A DNA stretch of 64,000 nt from Ornithinimicrobium avium. GTDB taxonomy: Bacteria; Actinomycetota; Actinomycetes; Actinomycetales; Dermatophilaceae. The notes under the pieces were generated by a model. It ran no database searches. It was given only the letters and a program-made list of their open reading frames with translations, and was not told the origin of the DNA. Both the position numbers and the translations under genes were made by a program. The stretch is taken from assembly GCF_003351765.1 (NCBI RefSeq), contig NZ_CP031229.1, positions 124,001 to 188,000 of the forward strand, given 5' to 3'. Shown one piece after another: positions 23,298 to 32,306 of this stretch. Numbering within the stretch: the stretch's first letter is position 1; the number at the start of each line of letters is the position of its first letter.

Positions 23298-23332
23298 GAG
23301 GGCCCGTCGCAGCAGCGCTGCGGCGGGCCCTC
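23298..23332. terminator. Bidirectional terminator between tsf and the NrtR-like gene
   Basis: GAGGGCCCG-T-CGCAGC and GCTGCG-G-CGGGCCCTC pair over 16 bases with one mismatch and an AGC loop. It separates convergent transcripts; its right arm touches the stop codon of the minus-strand gene (23331-23333). Confidence 0.8.
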
Positions 23333-24230
23333 AGCGTGGCCGGGGCAGCTTGGTGGCGACCACCTGCCGCTCGTCGAGCACCTCGCGGCGGAAGCGGTAG
23401 AGCCGCGCCGGCCGGCCCCCGGTCCGGCCGTCGGTGCCGCCCGTCGGCTCGACGAGGTCCTGCTGGGTCACCAGCCGTCGGAAGTTCTGCTTGTGCAGCG
23501 CCTGTCCCGCCAGGGCTTCCACGGCGGACTGCAGCTGGCCCAGGGTGAAGGTGTCGGGCACCAGCTCGAAGACGACGGGGTGGTACTGGATCTTGGCGCG
23601 CAGCCGGGCCAGGCCGGTGGACAGGATGCGCCGGTGGTCCCCGTCCATGCGCACGCCCGGGACCTCCCCGGGGTCCGCACCGCCCTCCGGGAGCAGGCCC
23701 GCCTCGTACAACAGCTCGTAGCGCTGCAGGACCAGCTCGGAGGACCAGGCCCTTCCCCCGAGCCCGAGGCACACCGCGGTCCGCAGGCCGCGCCGCGCAC
23801 GCTCCTCGTGGTCCGCGCCGGCCGCGGACCACTCCTGCAGGCGCGGGGTGAGGACGTCGGCCACCAGCCCCGGGCCGTCGGCGCCGGGGCGGTGGTCCTC
23901 CCAGGGGAAGTAGGAGTACCAGTCGCGCCACTCCGCCCCGGGGGTGCCCACCAGGAAGGTCAGGCCGAGGTAGGAGACCGAGACGACGCGACCGCCGGAG
24001 CGGGACCGGTCGGGGTCGGCGAAGGTGTAGAGCTGCTCGACGTAGCCGAGCCGGTGCCCGGTCTGCTGCTCCACCCACGCGCTCAGGCCCGCCTGCATGG
24101 AACGGTGCTCGTCGTGCAGCGGCCCGGCCGGCAGGCGTCGACCACCGCCGGCCGTCAGGACGACCGGACGGTCCGCCGTCACCGCGGTCACGACCGCCAC
24201 GAGCTCGGTCGCCGCACGCTCCTGGGTCAT
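23331..24230 (-). CDS. NrtR-like regulator (degenerate Nudix domain + winged helix)
   Basis: A 299-residue protein like NrtR, the Nudix-derived regulator of NAD metabolism. The N-terminal Nudix-like domain contains the family's GYVEQLYTFADPDRSRSG and RVVSVSYLGLTF. The Nudix box that would read RExxEExG is instead SAWVEQQTG, so hydrolysis is unlikely and ligand sensing is expected. The C-terminal domain (IQYHPVVFELVPDTFTLGQL and HKQNFRRLVTQQDLVEPTGG) is the NrtR winged helix. No NAD gene is beside it, so the regulon could differ. ATG at 24230, divergent from pyrH. Confidence 0.8.
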   Translation of the reverse strand: MTQERAATELVAVVTAVTADRPVVLTAGGGRRLPAGPLHDEHRSMQAGLSAWVEQQTGHRLGYVEQLYTFADPDRSRSGGRVVSVSYLGLTFLVGTPGAEWRDWYSYFPWEDHRPGADGPGLVADVLTPRLQEWSAAGADHEERARRGLRTAVCLGLGGRAWSSELVLQRYELLYEAGLLPEGGADPGEVPGVRMDGDHRRILSTGLARLRAKIQYHPVVFELVPDTFTLGQLQSAVEALAGQALHKQNFRRLVTQQDLVEPTGGTDGRTGGRPARLYRFRREVLDERQVVATKLPRPR

Positions 24231-24329
24231 CCGCCCATGATGCCCCGGGCGCCCTACTGTGCCGGCCAGGCCCCGGGGTGTGGCAGGATCGGACGACCGC
24301 CCTTGCACCCACCCGGAGGTAGCTCCCGC

Positions 24330-25103
24330 ATGTCGACGCCCGGCCCTGCGACCGTCCCCACCCCGACCTCGCCCGCCGCGCGTGAGGAGCCGCACAGCTC
24401 CCGGCGGGTGCTGCTCAAGCTCTCGGGGGAGGCCTTCGGCGGTGGCAAGGTCGGGCTGGACCCCGAGGTCGTGCGAACCCTCGCCAAGCAGATCGCGGCC
24501 GGTCAGCGCAGCGGCGTCGAGGTCGCCGTCGTCATGGGCGGCGGCAACTTCTTCCGCGGCGCCGAGCTCCAGCAGCGCGGCATGGAGCGGGCCCGCGCCG
24601 ACTACATGGGCATGCTGGGCACCGTCATGAACTGCCTGGCCCTGCAGGACTTCCTCGAGAAGGAGGGCGTGGACACCCGCGTCCAGACCGCGATCACGAT
24701 GGGGCAGGTCGCCGAGCCCTACATCCCCCGCAAGGCCATCCGCCACCTGGAGAAGGGCCGGGTCGTCATCTTCGGCGCCGGGGCGGGCATGCCCTACTTC
24801 TCCACCGACACCGTCTCGGCCCAGCGCGCGCTGGAGATCAAGTGCGACACGGTCCTGATGAGCAAGCACGGCGTCGACGGCGTCTACACCGCAGACCCGC
24901 GCACCGACGACTCCGCGGTCCGCCTCGACCAGCTGACCTTCTCGCAGGCCCTCGCGGGCAACCTGCGGGTGGTCGACGCCGCGGCGTTCAGCCTCTGCAT
25001 GGACAACGACCTGCCCATGCTCGTCTTCGGCATCGACGGCGAGGACGCCATCACCCGGGCGATCAAGGGTGAGAAGATCGGCACACTGGTCACCGCGGGC
25101 TAA
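24330..25103 (+). CDS. pyrH: UMP kinase
   Basis: Phosphorylates UMP to UDP in pyrimidine nucleotide synthesis. The 257-residue amino-acid-kinase-fold protein has a nonconserved ~25-residue Pro/Ser-rich start, then RVLLKLSGEAFGGGKVGLDP (phosphate loop), VVMGGGNFFRGAELQQRGME, ADYMGMLGTVMNCLALQDFL, IFGAGAGMPYFSTDTVSAQR and KHGVDGVYTADPRTDD. ATG at 24330 after CGGAGGT. Gene order pyrH-frr-cdsA is typical of actinobacteria; frr starts 45 bases later. Confidence 0.97.
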   Translation: MSTPGPATVPTPTSPAAREEPHSSRRVLLKLSGEAFGGGKVGLDPEVVRTLAKQIAAGQRSGVEVAVVMGGGNFFRGAELQQRGMERARADYMGMLGTVMNCLALQDFLEKEGVDTRVQTAITMGQVAEPYIPRKAIRHLEKGRVVIFGAGAGMPYFSTDTVSAQRALEIKCDTVLMSKHGVDGVYTADPRTDDSAVRLDQLTFSQALAGNLRVVDAAAFSLCMDNDLPMLVFGIDGEDAITRAIKGEKIGTLVTAG

Positions 25104-25148
25104 AGGCCCGCCCTAGCACGCACGACGCGACGAAGGAAGCGAGCAGCG

Positions 25149-25715
25149 ATGTCCGAGGTCATCGAGTTGGCCCTCATGGAGGGCGAGGAAAAGATGGAGA
25201 AGGCGCTGGAGGTGGCGCGCGAGGACATGTCCTCGATCCGCACCGGCCGGGCCCACCCGGGGATGTTCGCCAAGATCCTCGTGGACTACTACGGGGCGCC
25301 GACGCCGCTGCAGCAGCTGGCCTCCTTCACGGTCCAGGACGCCCGCACGCTGCTGATCACGCCCTATGACAAGGGCGCGATGAGCTCCATCGAGAAGGGT
25401 CTGCGCGACTCCGACATGGGCGCCAACCCCAGCAACGACGGCAACGCGATCCGGATCGTGATCCCGCAGCTGACCGAGGAGCGTCGCAAGGAGTACATCA
25501 AGCTCGCCCACAGCAAGGGCGAGGACGCCAAGGTCACCATCCGGCACCTGCGTCGGCAGGCCAAGGACACCATCGACCGGGCCGTCAAGGACGGCGAGGT
25601 CGGCGAGGACGAGGGCACCCGCGCGGAGAAGGAGCTGGAAGCGCTCACCAGGAGGCACGTCGAGGCCGTCGACGAGATCCTCAAGGCCAAGGAGACCGAG
25701 CTGCTCGAGGTCTGA
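25149..25715 (+). CDS. frr: Ribosome recycling factor
   Basis: With EF-G splits post-termination ribosomes. The 188-residue product is near the family norm of 185. It shows MEKALEVAREDMSSIRTGRA, the RRF signature DYYGAPTPLQQLASFTVQDA, MSSIEKGLRDSDMGANPSND and the long helices to the C-terminal VDEILKAKETELLEV. ATG at 25149 follows GAAGGAAGCGAGC. cdsA starts 41 bases after the stop. Confidence 0.97.
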   Translation: MSEVIELALMEGEEKMEKALEVAREDMSSIRTGRAHPGMFAKILVDYYGAPTPLQQLASFTVQDARTLLITPYDKGAMSSIEKGLRDSDMGANPSNDGNAIRIVIPQLTEERRKEYIKLAHSKGEDAKVTIRHLRRQAKDTIDRAVKDGEVGEDEGTRAEKELEALTRRHVEAVDEILKAKETELLEV

Positions 25716-25756
25716 GGGCACCCGACCCCCTACCTCGCACACTCGACGCCGCACAC

Positions 25757-26638
25757 ATGCACGACACGACGGGAGAGCCGCCCCGGACCCGGCGCGAGCA
25801 CCGGGCGCGCCGGGCCTCGGCGCCCGCGCCGAGGACACCCGGCCGGGCGGGGCGCAACCTGCCGGCAGCCATCGTCGTCGGCCTGCTGCTCATCGGGCTG
25901 GTCATCGCAAGCCTGCTCCTCTACCCGCCGCTGTTCGTGCTGCTGGTGACCGCGGTGGCCGCCATCGGGATCTGGGAGCTGGACCAGGCGCTGCGCGTCT
26001 CCCGGGTCCGTCCGCCGCTCGCGCCGATGCTGCTGGGCGCGGCGCTGGTCCCGCTGGCCTACCTGGGCGGGACACGCGGTCTGGCGGTGGGATTCGTCGC
26101 GGCCGCCGCCCTCGTCCTGCTGTGGCGCTCGGTCGGGGCCGCCAAGGGCGCGCTGCGCGACGTCGGCGGGGGAGTCTTCGTCATCGCCTACGTGCCGCTG
26201 CTCGCCGCGATCACCCCGCTCATGCTGGTGGAGGACCAGGGGGCTCTGCGCGTGCTCACCTACGTCCTTGTCACCGTCGCCAGCGACACCGGGGGGTATG
26301 CCGTGGGCGTCAACCTCGGGCGCACCCCGATGGCCCCGTCGCTGTCGCCGAAGAAGTCCTGGGAGGGTTTCGCCGGCTCGGTGGGCGCCAGCGCGGTGAT
26401 CGGGCTGCTCGCGGTGGTCTTCCTGCTCGGCGGCCCCTGGTGGGCCGGGCTGCTGCTCGGGGCGGTCGCCGCGAGCTTCGCGACCGTCGGCGACCTTGCG
26501 GAGTCGGCGATCAAGCGGGACATCGGGATCAAGGACATGGGCAGCCTGCTGCCCGGCCACGGCGGGGTGATGGACCGTCTGGACTCGTTGCTGGTCACGG
26601 CGCCGGTCTGCTGGGCGCTCATGCATCTGTTCGTCTGA
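25757..26638 (+). CDS. cdsA: Phosphatidate cytidylyltransferase (CDP-diglyceride synthase)
   Basis: Makes CDP-diacylglycerol from phosphatidate and CTP in the membrane, the branch point for phospholipids. The 293-residue product has a basic cytoplasmic N-terminus (about 35 residues), many hydrophobic helices (first pair NLPAAIVVGLLLIGLVIASL and LLYPPLFVLLVTAVAAIGIW) and the CDS signature at the C-terminus: ESAIKRDIGIKDMGSLLPGH then GGVMDRLDS. ATG at 25757. One GGTATGCCGT copy lies at 26295-26304. rlmN follows closely. Confidence 0.95.
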   Translation: MHDTTGEPPRTRREHRARRASAPAPRTPGRAGRNLPAAIVVGLLLIGLVIASLLLYPPLFVLLVTAVAAIGIWELDQALRVSRVRPPLAPMLLGAALVPLAYLGGTRGLAVGFVAAAALVLLWRSVGAAKGALRDVGGGVFVIAYVPLLAAITPLMLVEDQGALRVLTYVLVTVASDTGGYAVGVNLGRTPMAPSLSPKKSWEGFAGSVGASAVIGLLAVVFLLGGPWWAGLLLGAVAASFATVGDLAESAIKRDIGIKDMGSLLPGHGGVMDRLDSLLVTAPVCWALMHLFV

Positions 26639-26681
26639 GGAGATGACGCCGGTGGCCGCGGAGGATGGGAGACTGGTGGGG

Positions 26682-27905
26682 ATGACCACCGAGCTGCCCA
26701 CCCCGACCGCCGCCCGCCCCGAGCCTGGCCGGCTGACCTTCAGCGCGCCCCGCAGGGGCAAGGCGCCCGCGCACCTGGCCGATCTCGACACCGCCGGCCG
26801 CAAGGCCTGGGCCAAGGAGCTCGGGGTGCCCGGCTTCCGCGCCGACCAGGTGTCGCGCCACTACTTCGAGCGGCTCGTGACCGACCCCGAGCAGATGACC
26901 GACCTGCCGCGCGAGGGCCGCGAGGAGCTGGTCTCCACCCTCCTGCCGGCGCTGCTGACGCCGATCCGCACGCTCTCGGCGGACGAGGGCGCCACCCTCA
27001 AGCAGGTGCACCGGCTGCACGACGGGGCGATGGTGGAGTCGGTGCTCATGCGCTACCCGGGCCGAGTCACGATGTGCATCTCCAGCCAGGCCGGCTGCGG
27101 CATGAACTGCCCGTTCTGCGCCACCGGCCAGCAGGGCCTGACCCGCAACCTGTCGACCGCAGAGATCGTCGAGCAGGTCGTCGCCGCCGCGCGGGCCATG
27201 CGGCACGGCGAGCTGCACGCCGGCACCGCGGTCGAGCACGGGGACGACGGTGCCGGCACGCCGGGGCACCCCGAGGGCAGCACCGAGGAGAGCGTCCGGG
27301 CGGCCCTCCATGTCAGCAACGTCGTCTTCATGGGCATGGGGGAGGCCCTGGCCAACTACAAGCAGGCGATCGGGGCGATCCGCCGCCTCGTGGACCCCTC
27401 GCCCGCCGGCCTGGGCATGTCGGCCCGCGGGGTCACGATGTCGACGGTGGGCCTGGTGCCGGCGATCGACAAGCTGGCCGCGGAGGGGATCCCGGTCACG
27501 CTCGCGCTGAGCCTGCACGCCCCCGACGACGAGCTGCGCGACGAGCTGGTGCCGATCAACACCCGCTGGAAGGTCGACGAGGCCCTCGACGCCGCGCGCC
27601 GCTACTTCGACGCGACCGGACGGCGGGTCTCGATCGAGTACGCCCTCATCCGGGACATCAACGACCACGCCTGGCGGGCCGACCTGCTCGGGGAGAAGCT
27701 CAACGCCCGCGGCCGCGGCTGGGTGCACGTCAACCCCATCCCGCTCAACCCCACGCCGGGGTCGAAGTGGACCGCCTCGCGCCGGGGCGTGGAGCAGCAG
27801 TTCGTCGAGCGGCTGCGCGCGCACGGCATCCCGACCACCGTGCGGGACACCCGCGGCTCGGAGATCGACGGCGCCTGCGGGCAGCTGGCGGCCGTCACCG
27901 CCTGA
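26682..27905 (+). CDS. rlmN: Dual-specificity 23S rRNA/tRNA adenosine-C2 methyltransferase RlmN
   Basis: Radical-SAM enzyme that methylates C2 of A2503 in 23S rRNA and A37 in tRNAs. About 407 residues. The iron-sulfur cluster ligands are the three Cys of CGMNCPFC; MGMGEALANYKQ is the usual MGMGEP-like SAM motif, and the C-terminal Cys for the methyl-Cys mechanism lies in EIDGACGQLAAV. A ~30-residue acidic insertion (after AMRHGELHAG, before LHVSNVVFMG) is larger than in E. coli. I prefer ATG at 26682; ATG at 26643 would directly abut AGGAG with no spacing. Confidence 0.94.
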   Translation: MTTELPTPTAARPEPGRLTFSAPRRGKAPAHLADLDTAGRKAWAKELGVPGFRADQVSRHYFERLVTDPEQMTDLPREGREELVSTLLPALLTPIRTLSADEGATLKQVHRLHDGAMVESVLMRYPGRVTMCISSQAGCGMNCPFCATGQQGLTRNLSTAEIVEQVVAAARAMRHGELHAGTAVEHGDDGAGTPGHPEGSTEESVRAALHVSNVVFMGMGEALANYKQAIGAIRRLVDPSPAGLGMSARGVTMSTVGLVPAIDKLAAEGIPVTLALSLHAPDDELRDELVPINTRWKVDEALDAARRYFDATGRRVSIEYALIRDINDHAWRADLLGEKLNARGRGWVHVNPIPLNPTPGSKWTASRRGVEQQFVERLRAHGIPTTVRDTRGSEIDGACGQLAAVTA

Positions 27906-27920
27906 CGCTGACCGGCCGGG

Positions 27921-28475
27921 TCAGGGGATCATCGGCCAGTCGCGCGGCGGGTCCTCGCCGACCCGCCCGTCGATCGCCTCGCGCAGCAGGTCCATGTGGC
28001 CGGTGTGCCGGCCGTACTCCTCGATGAGGTCGTGCAGGTGCCGGCGCACGCCCGGCCGGGCGCCCTCGAACTCCAGGTGGCCGTCCTGGTCCAGCCCGCC
28101 GTCCTGCACGACCTGCGCCAGCCGCTGGCGCGACCTGCCGACCGCGGCGGCCCAGATCTGGTAGACGTCCTCGGCGCTCTCGTCCGGGTCGACGGTGAAC
28201 TGCCAGCGGGCGACGTCGTCCTCGGGGACCATCGACCAGGTCTCGGGCCGCTGCCCGAGGATCCGCCAGGCGAAGACGTCGTCCTCGCAGACCGCCAGGT
28301 GCTTGAGCAGCCCCCCGATGCTGAGCCGTGAGCTGGGGACGGGACGCGCGCGCAGCTGCTCGGCGTCCAGGCCGTCGGCCTTCCACCGGAAGGTGGCGCG
28401 CAGCCGCTCCAGGGTTCCGGTCAGGTGCTCGACGTCGGTGCCGGCGAGCGGGGGCTCCCAGGCTGGGTCGGTCAT
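27921..28475 (-). CDS. DinB/DUF664 family protein
   Basis: A 184-residue four-helix-bundle protein of the DinB/mini-damage-inducible superfamily. Conserved pattern: TLERLRATFRWKADGLDAEQ, LSIGGLLKHLAVCEDDVFAW with the metal-binding-like His, and DLIEEYGRHTGHMDLLREAI with two more His near the end. These proteins are often bacillithiol/mycothiol-dependent transferases or hydrolases; in a mycothiol-making actinobacterium that is plausible, but the substrate is unknown. GGAGGCGACACC precedes the ATG. Confidence 0.85.
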   Translation of the reverse strand: MTDPAWEPPLAGTDVEHLTGTLERLRATFRWKADGLDAEQLRARPVPSSRLSIGGLLKHLAVCEDDVFAWRILGQRPETWSMVPEDDVARWQFTVDPDESAEDVYQIWAAAVGRSRQRLAQVVQDGGLDQDGHLEFEGARPGVRRHLHDLIEEYGRHTGHMDLLREAIDGRVGEDPPRDWPMIP

Positions 28476-28608
28476 GGTGTCGCCTCCGTGGTCAGGGGTG
28501 TGCCGTGCTCCCGACGCTAGTCCCGGGCACCGACGGAGGTCATCACCCGGGGAGCCTGTCGCGGACGGGTCCGGTCCGCAGCCTCGGGGCGCGGTCACCG
28601 CTCCACGC

Positions 28609-29820
28609 TCAGCCCCCGGCGACCACCGCGGCGGCCTCGTCGACGGTGTCCACCAGGAAGAGGGCCTTGCGCATCCGCCGGTCCTCGCCGAGGGCCTGCA
28701 GCAGCCCCCAGACGGGCAGCTCCTCGGTCCAGTGCCGACGGCCGACGAGCACGACCGGCGTCAGCGGCCGGTCGGTCGCGTCGACCTCGTAGTAGAGGCG
28801 CGTGGCCATCTGGAAGATCTCCTGCACGGTGCCGGCCGCGCCGGGCAGCACGACGAGCCCGTCGCGGGAGTGCGCGAGCAGCAGGTCCTCGCGCAGCGCG
28901 TTGGAGAAGAACTTGGCGACCAGCTGGGCGAAGGCGTTCGGCGGCTCGTGGCCGTAGTACCAGGTCGGGATCCCCAGGCTGCGCAGCCGGCCCGGCCACT
29001 CGCCGGGCGCGTCCCGGCGCAGCGCGAGCGCGGACTCGGCCCACGCGCCGATGTTCGGCGCGAAGTCCGGCACCCTCGCCAGGTCCTCGAGGGCGTCCGC
29101 CAGCACGACCTCGTCCGGCGCCCACGCGCCGAGGTTGGCAGCCTCCATCGCGCCCGGTCCGCCACCGGTGAGGACGACCGCCCCGGTGCCGGCGACCCGG
29201 TGGCCGAGCAGCGCAGCCGCCGCGAACCCCTCGGACCCGCGGCGCAGGGCGTGGCCGCCCATCACCCCGACGACCCTGCGGCCCTCGACCCGGGAGCTGA
29301 GGGCGTCGGACATGGCGTCGTCGTGGATCGCGCGCAGCACCGTGACGTAGGCGTCGTGGCGCACCTCGGCGTCCGCGAACCAGCGGTAGGCCCGGGCGTC
29401 CACGGTCGAGGCGTAGCCCTCCTCCTCCAGCCCGGCGTAGAGCTCCTGGGGGGTGTAGAGCCGCGCCCGGTAGGGATCCACCGGGGCGTGCGGGAGGGCA
29501 GGGAAGATGATCGCCCCGTGCTCGCGCAGGTGCTCCTGGACCTCCTCGTCGAGCACGCCGCCCAGGACGACGAGGTCGCTGAGGTCGTCGCGGGCGAGCA
29601 GCAGGTCGCGGTCGGCCGAGAGGTCCAGCCCCTGCAGCCGCAGCGCGTGCAGCGGTTCGGGCGCGCGCAGCAGCCGCGCCCAGGTCGTCCGGTCCTCGAC
29701 CTCGCGCGGCGGGCCGCTGGCGAGGGTCTGCGCCCGGGGGTAGCGGACCTCCGGCAGCGAGCGTCCCCCGACCGGCGCAGCGGAGACGCGGGCGCTGACG
29801 GGTCGCTGGCTGTGCTCCAT
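28609..29820 (-). CDS. LOG family (TIGR00730-like) Rossmann-fold protein
   Basis: A 403-residue protein. The C-terminal two-thirds has the LOG/lysine-decarboxylase-like Rossmann core: VVGVMGGHALRRGSEG, VVLTGGGPGAMEAANLGAWA, and a PGAAGTVQEIFQ motif where cytokinin-activating LOG proteins have PGGxGTxxE. One Gly is replaced by Ala but the catalytic Thr and Glu are kept. An unusual ~170-residue N-terminal region (VLGGVLDEEVQEHLREHGAI) precedes it. LOG proteins are phosphoribohydrolases; the nucleotide here is unknown. ATG at 29820, divergent from the prpE-like gene over 125 bases. Confidence 0.82.
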   Translation of the reverse strand: MEHSQRPVSARVSAAPVGGRSLPEVRYPRAQTLASGPPREVEDRTTWARLLRAPEPLHALRLQGLDLSADRDLLLARDDLSDLVVLGGVLDEEVQEHLREHGAIIFPALPHAPVDPYRARLYTPQELYAGLEEEGYASTVDARAYRWFADAEVRHDAYVTVLRAIHDDAMSDALSSRVEGRRVVGVMGGHALRRGSEGFAAAALLGHRVAGTGAVVLTGGGPGAMEAANLGAWAPDEVVLADALEDLARVPDFAPNIGAWAESALALRRDAPGEWPGRLRSLGIPTWYYGHEPPNAFAQLVAKFFSNALREDLLLAHSRDGLVVLPGAAGTVQEIFQMATRLYYEVDATDRPLTPVVLVGRRHWTEELPVWGLLQALGEDRRMRKALFLVDTVDEAAAVVAGG

Positions 29821-29945
29821 ACCCCCGAACCCTATGCAGCCGCCCGACGTGCCGTCCCCGCCGCCCGTCGACGGAGGCGGTCCGCCGGTCGACGCGGAGC
29901 GCGCTCCGCCGGACGCGGCCCGGCCCCACGGTGTTGACTGGGCCC

Positions 29946-31856
29946 ATGAGCGACGACGCGAGACAGGGCTACCGCGACACGGTCGCGGCGAGCGTGACCG
30001 ATCCGGCCGGCTTCTGGGGGGAGGCCGCCGGCCTCGTGGACTGGGTCAGGGCGCCGCGCCAGGTGCTCGACGACAGCCGCCCGCCCTTCTACCGCTGGTA
30101 TCCCGACGGGAGGCTCAACGTCTGCTTCAACGCCCTGGACCGCCACGTCGTGCACGGCCGGGCCGACCAGGCCGCGCTCGTCTACGACAGCCCGGTCACC
30201 GGGACCGGGCGCACCTACACCTACGCCGAGCTGCTGGACCTCGTGGCGCGCTTTGCCGGCGTGCTGCGCGACCTGGGCGTGGGCAAGGGCGACCGGGTCG
30301 TGATCTACCTGCCGATGATCCCCGAGGCCGTCGTCGCGATGCTGGCGTGCGCGCGGATCGGCGCGGTCCACTCGGTGGTCTTCGGCGGCTTCGCGCCCGC
30401 CGAGCTCGCCGCCCGCATCGAGGATGCCCGGCCCAAGGTCGTCGTCTCCGCCTCGTGCGGCGTCGAGCCCTCGCGCGTGGTCGCCTACAAGCCGATGCTG
30501 GACGAGGCGGTGCGTCGCTCGGAGCACAAGCCGGACCACTGCGTCATCGTCCAGCGCGAGCAGCTCCAGGCCGAGATGGGCGAGCGCGACCTGGACTGGG
30601 CGCAGCTGATGCACCCCGACGCGGTCGCCCCCGCCGCCTGCGTGCCGGTCGGGGCGACCGACCCGCTCTACGTGCTCTACACCTCCGGCACCACCGGCAG
30701 GCCCAAGGGGATCGTCCGCGACAGCGGGGGGTATGCCGTCGCGCTGAGCTGGTCGATGACCAACCTGTTCGGCGTGCAGCCGGGGGAGACGTGGTTCTGC
30801 GCCTCGGACGTGGGCTGGGTGGTGGGGCACTCCTACATCGTCTACGCGCCGCTGCTCGCCGGCGCCACGACGGTCCTCTTCGAGGGCAAGCCGGTCGGGA
30901 CGCCGGACGCCGGCACCTACTGGCGGATCGTGGAGGAGCACGACGTCGTCGCGATGTTCTCCGCACCGACCGCGATCCGCGCCGTCAAGAAGCAGGACCC
31001 CAGGGGCGAGCTGATCGAGGCGCACGACCTCTCCTCGCTGCGCACGCTCTTCCTGGCCGGGGAGCGGCTCGACCCGGACACCTGGCAGTGGGCCACCGAC
31101 CGGCTCGGGATCCCGGTCGTGGACAACTGGTGGCAGACCGAGACCGGCTGGCCGATCGCGACCAACCCGGTCGGGATCACGCTGTTCGACCTCAAGCCGG
31201 GCAGCCCGACGCTGCCGACGGTCGGCTACGACGTGCAGGTGCTCGACGAGCGCGGCGAGCAGGTGCCGGCCGGGACCGAGGGTGCGATCTGCATCCGGCT
31301 GCCCCTGCCGCCCGGCACCCTGCCGACCCTGTGGGAGGACGACGAGCGCTACGTCTCCTCCTACCTGTCCGCCTACGACGGCTACTACCTGACCGGTGAC
31401 GGAGGCTACGTCGACGAGGACGGCTACCTCTACGTCATGGGTCGCACCGACGACGTCCTCAACGTCGCCGGGCACCGGCTCTCGACCGGGTCGCTGGAGG
31501 AGGCGCTCGCCGGCCACCCGGCGGTGGCCGAGTGCGCGGTCATCGGCGTGCGGGACGCGCTCAAGGGCCAGGTGCCGCGCGCGCTCGTCGTGCTCAAGGC
31601 CGACGTGGACCTGGACGCCGGAGCGATCGCCGCCCTGGAGGCCGAGCTCGTGCAGCGGGTCCGCGACGAGGTGGGCGCCGTCGCCGCGCTGCGCCGGGTC
31701 GACGTGGTCGAGGCGCTGCCCAAGACGCGGTCGGGCAAGATCCTGCGCAGGACGATGCGCCAGATCGCCGACGGCCAGGAGGCGCAGGTGCCCTCCACGA
31801 TCGAGGACCGGGGGGTGCTGGACGCGCTGGAGCCGGTGCTGCGCGGCGAGGAGTAG
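29946..31856 (+). CDS. prpE: Propionyl-CoA synthetase (acyl-AMP-forming, PrpE/ACSS3-like)
   Basis: Activates propionate (possibly also acetate or butyrate) to its CoA ester through an acyl-adenylate. The 636-residue ANL-superfamily enzyme has the phosphate loop VLYTSGTTGRPKGIVRDSGG, NWWQTETGWPIATN, the hinge region YLTGDGGYVDEDGYLYVMGR and the catalytic C-terminal Lys in LPKTRSGKILRRTMRQIA. ASDVGWVVGHSYIVYAPLL and FEGKPVGTPDAGTYWRI match PrpE better than acetyl-CoA synthetase. ATG at 29946. It carries a GGTATGCCGT copy at 30730-30739. Confidence 0.9.
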   Translation: MSDDARQGYRDTVAASVTDPAGFWGEAAGLVDWVRAPRQVLDDSRPPFYRWYPDGRLNVCFNALDRHVVHGRADQAALVYDSPVTGTGRTYTYAELLDLVARFAGVLRDLGVGKGDRVVIYLPMIPEAVVAMLACARIGAVHSVVFGGFAPAELAARIEDARPKVVVSASCGVEPSRVVAYKPMLDEAVRRSEHKPDHCVIVQREQLQAEMGERDLDWAQLMHPDAVAPAACVPVGATDPLYVLYTSGTTGRPKGIVRDSGGYAVALSWSMTNLFGVQPGETWFCASDVGWVVGHSYIVYAPLLAGATTVLFEGKPVGTPDAGTYWRIVEEHDVVAMFSAPTAIRAVKKQDPRGELIEAHDLSSLRTLFLAGERLDPDTWQWATDRLGIPVVDNWWQTETGWPIATNPVGITLFDLKPGSPTLPTVGYDVQVLDERGEQVPAGTEGAICIRLPLPPGTLPTLWEDDERYVSSYLSAYDGYYLTGDGGYVDEDGYLYVMGRTDDVLNVAGHRLSTGSLEEALAGHPAVAECAVIGVRDALKGQVPRALVVLKADVDLDAGAIAALEAELVQRVRDEVGAVAALRRVDVVEALPKTRSGKILRRTMRQIADGQEAQVPSTIEDRGVLDALEPVLRGEE

Positions 31857-31982
31857 CCGCCGGGCGCGCTCGGCGGTGGCGTGCCTTCCTGTGGATAACT
31901 CGGCGGCCGGCACCGGCGTTCTTCCTATCCTGCTGCTCAGGCCCGGACCAGAGGGGACCGGCGCGGGAGGGAGGCGGAAGCG

Positions 31983-32306
31983 ATGGGGCGTGCGGTGCAG
32001 GTGGACCCGGTCCTGCTGGGCGCCGGTGCGCGGCGGCTCGCCAGGGCGGCGAGCACGCTGGACACGCTGTCCTGCCGGCTGGCGGTGCTGGGCGGCTGCG
32101 CCGGGCAGGCCGCCGGTGCTCCGGCGGTGGCCGGTGCGCTCGAGGGCACCGGTCGTGATCTGGCCCGGGGGCTGGCGGCGGGCGCCGAGGCAGTAGCCCG
32201 GCTCGCGGCGTCCACCGGTGCGGCCGGGCAGGGCTACAGCGCGACCGAGGAGGCGCTGACCGGTTGCTGGGGTGCGCCCGAGGGTGAGGGGCGGGTCCTG
32301 CGATGA
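31983..32306 (+). CDS. EspC/WXG100-like small protein of a type VII secretion-like trio
   Basis: A 107-residue Ala-rich helical protein with no signal peptide: VDPVLLGAGARRLARAASTL, an Ala/Gly turn, then GTGRDLARGLAAGAEAVARL and AAGQGYSATEEALTGCWG. Size, two long amphipathic helices and the D-P-x-x-L start are like EspC-type ESX substrates, but there is no clear WXG in the turn. Assignment rests as much on context (WXG-bearing and EspG-like neighbours) as on sequence. ATG at 31983; its stop overlaps the next ATG (ATGA). Confidence 0.55.
   Translation: MGRAVQVDPVLLGAGARRLARAASTLDTLSCRLAVLGGCAGQAAGAPAVAGALEGTGRDLARGLAAGAEAVARLAASTGAAGQGYSATEEALTGCWGAPEGEGRVLR

Noticed and set aside
26643..26681. 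ATG at 26643 as the rlmN start
   Set aside because: The only Shine-Dalgarno (GAGGAG) touches this ATG with no spacing and the added residues are not conserved-looking; 26682 preferred.
31890..31898. TGTGGATAA, a perfect DnaA box complement (TTATCCACA)
   Set aside because: Single copy in a 126-bp gap with no cluster, AT-rich unwinding region or dnaA/dnaN nearby; not evidence of an origin.
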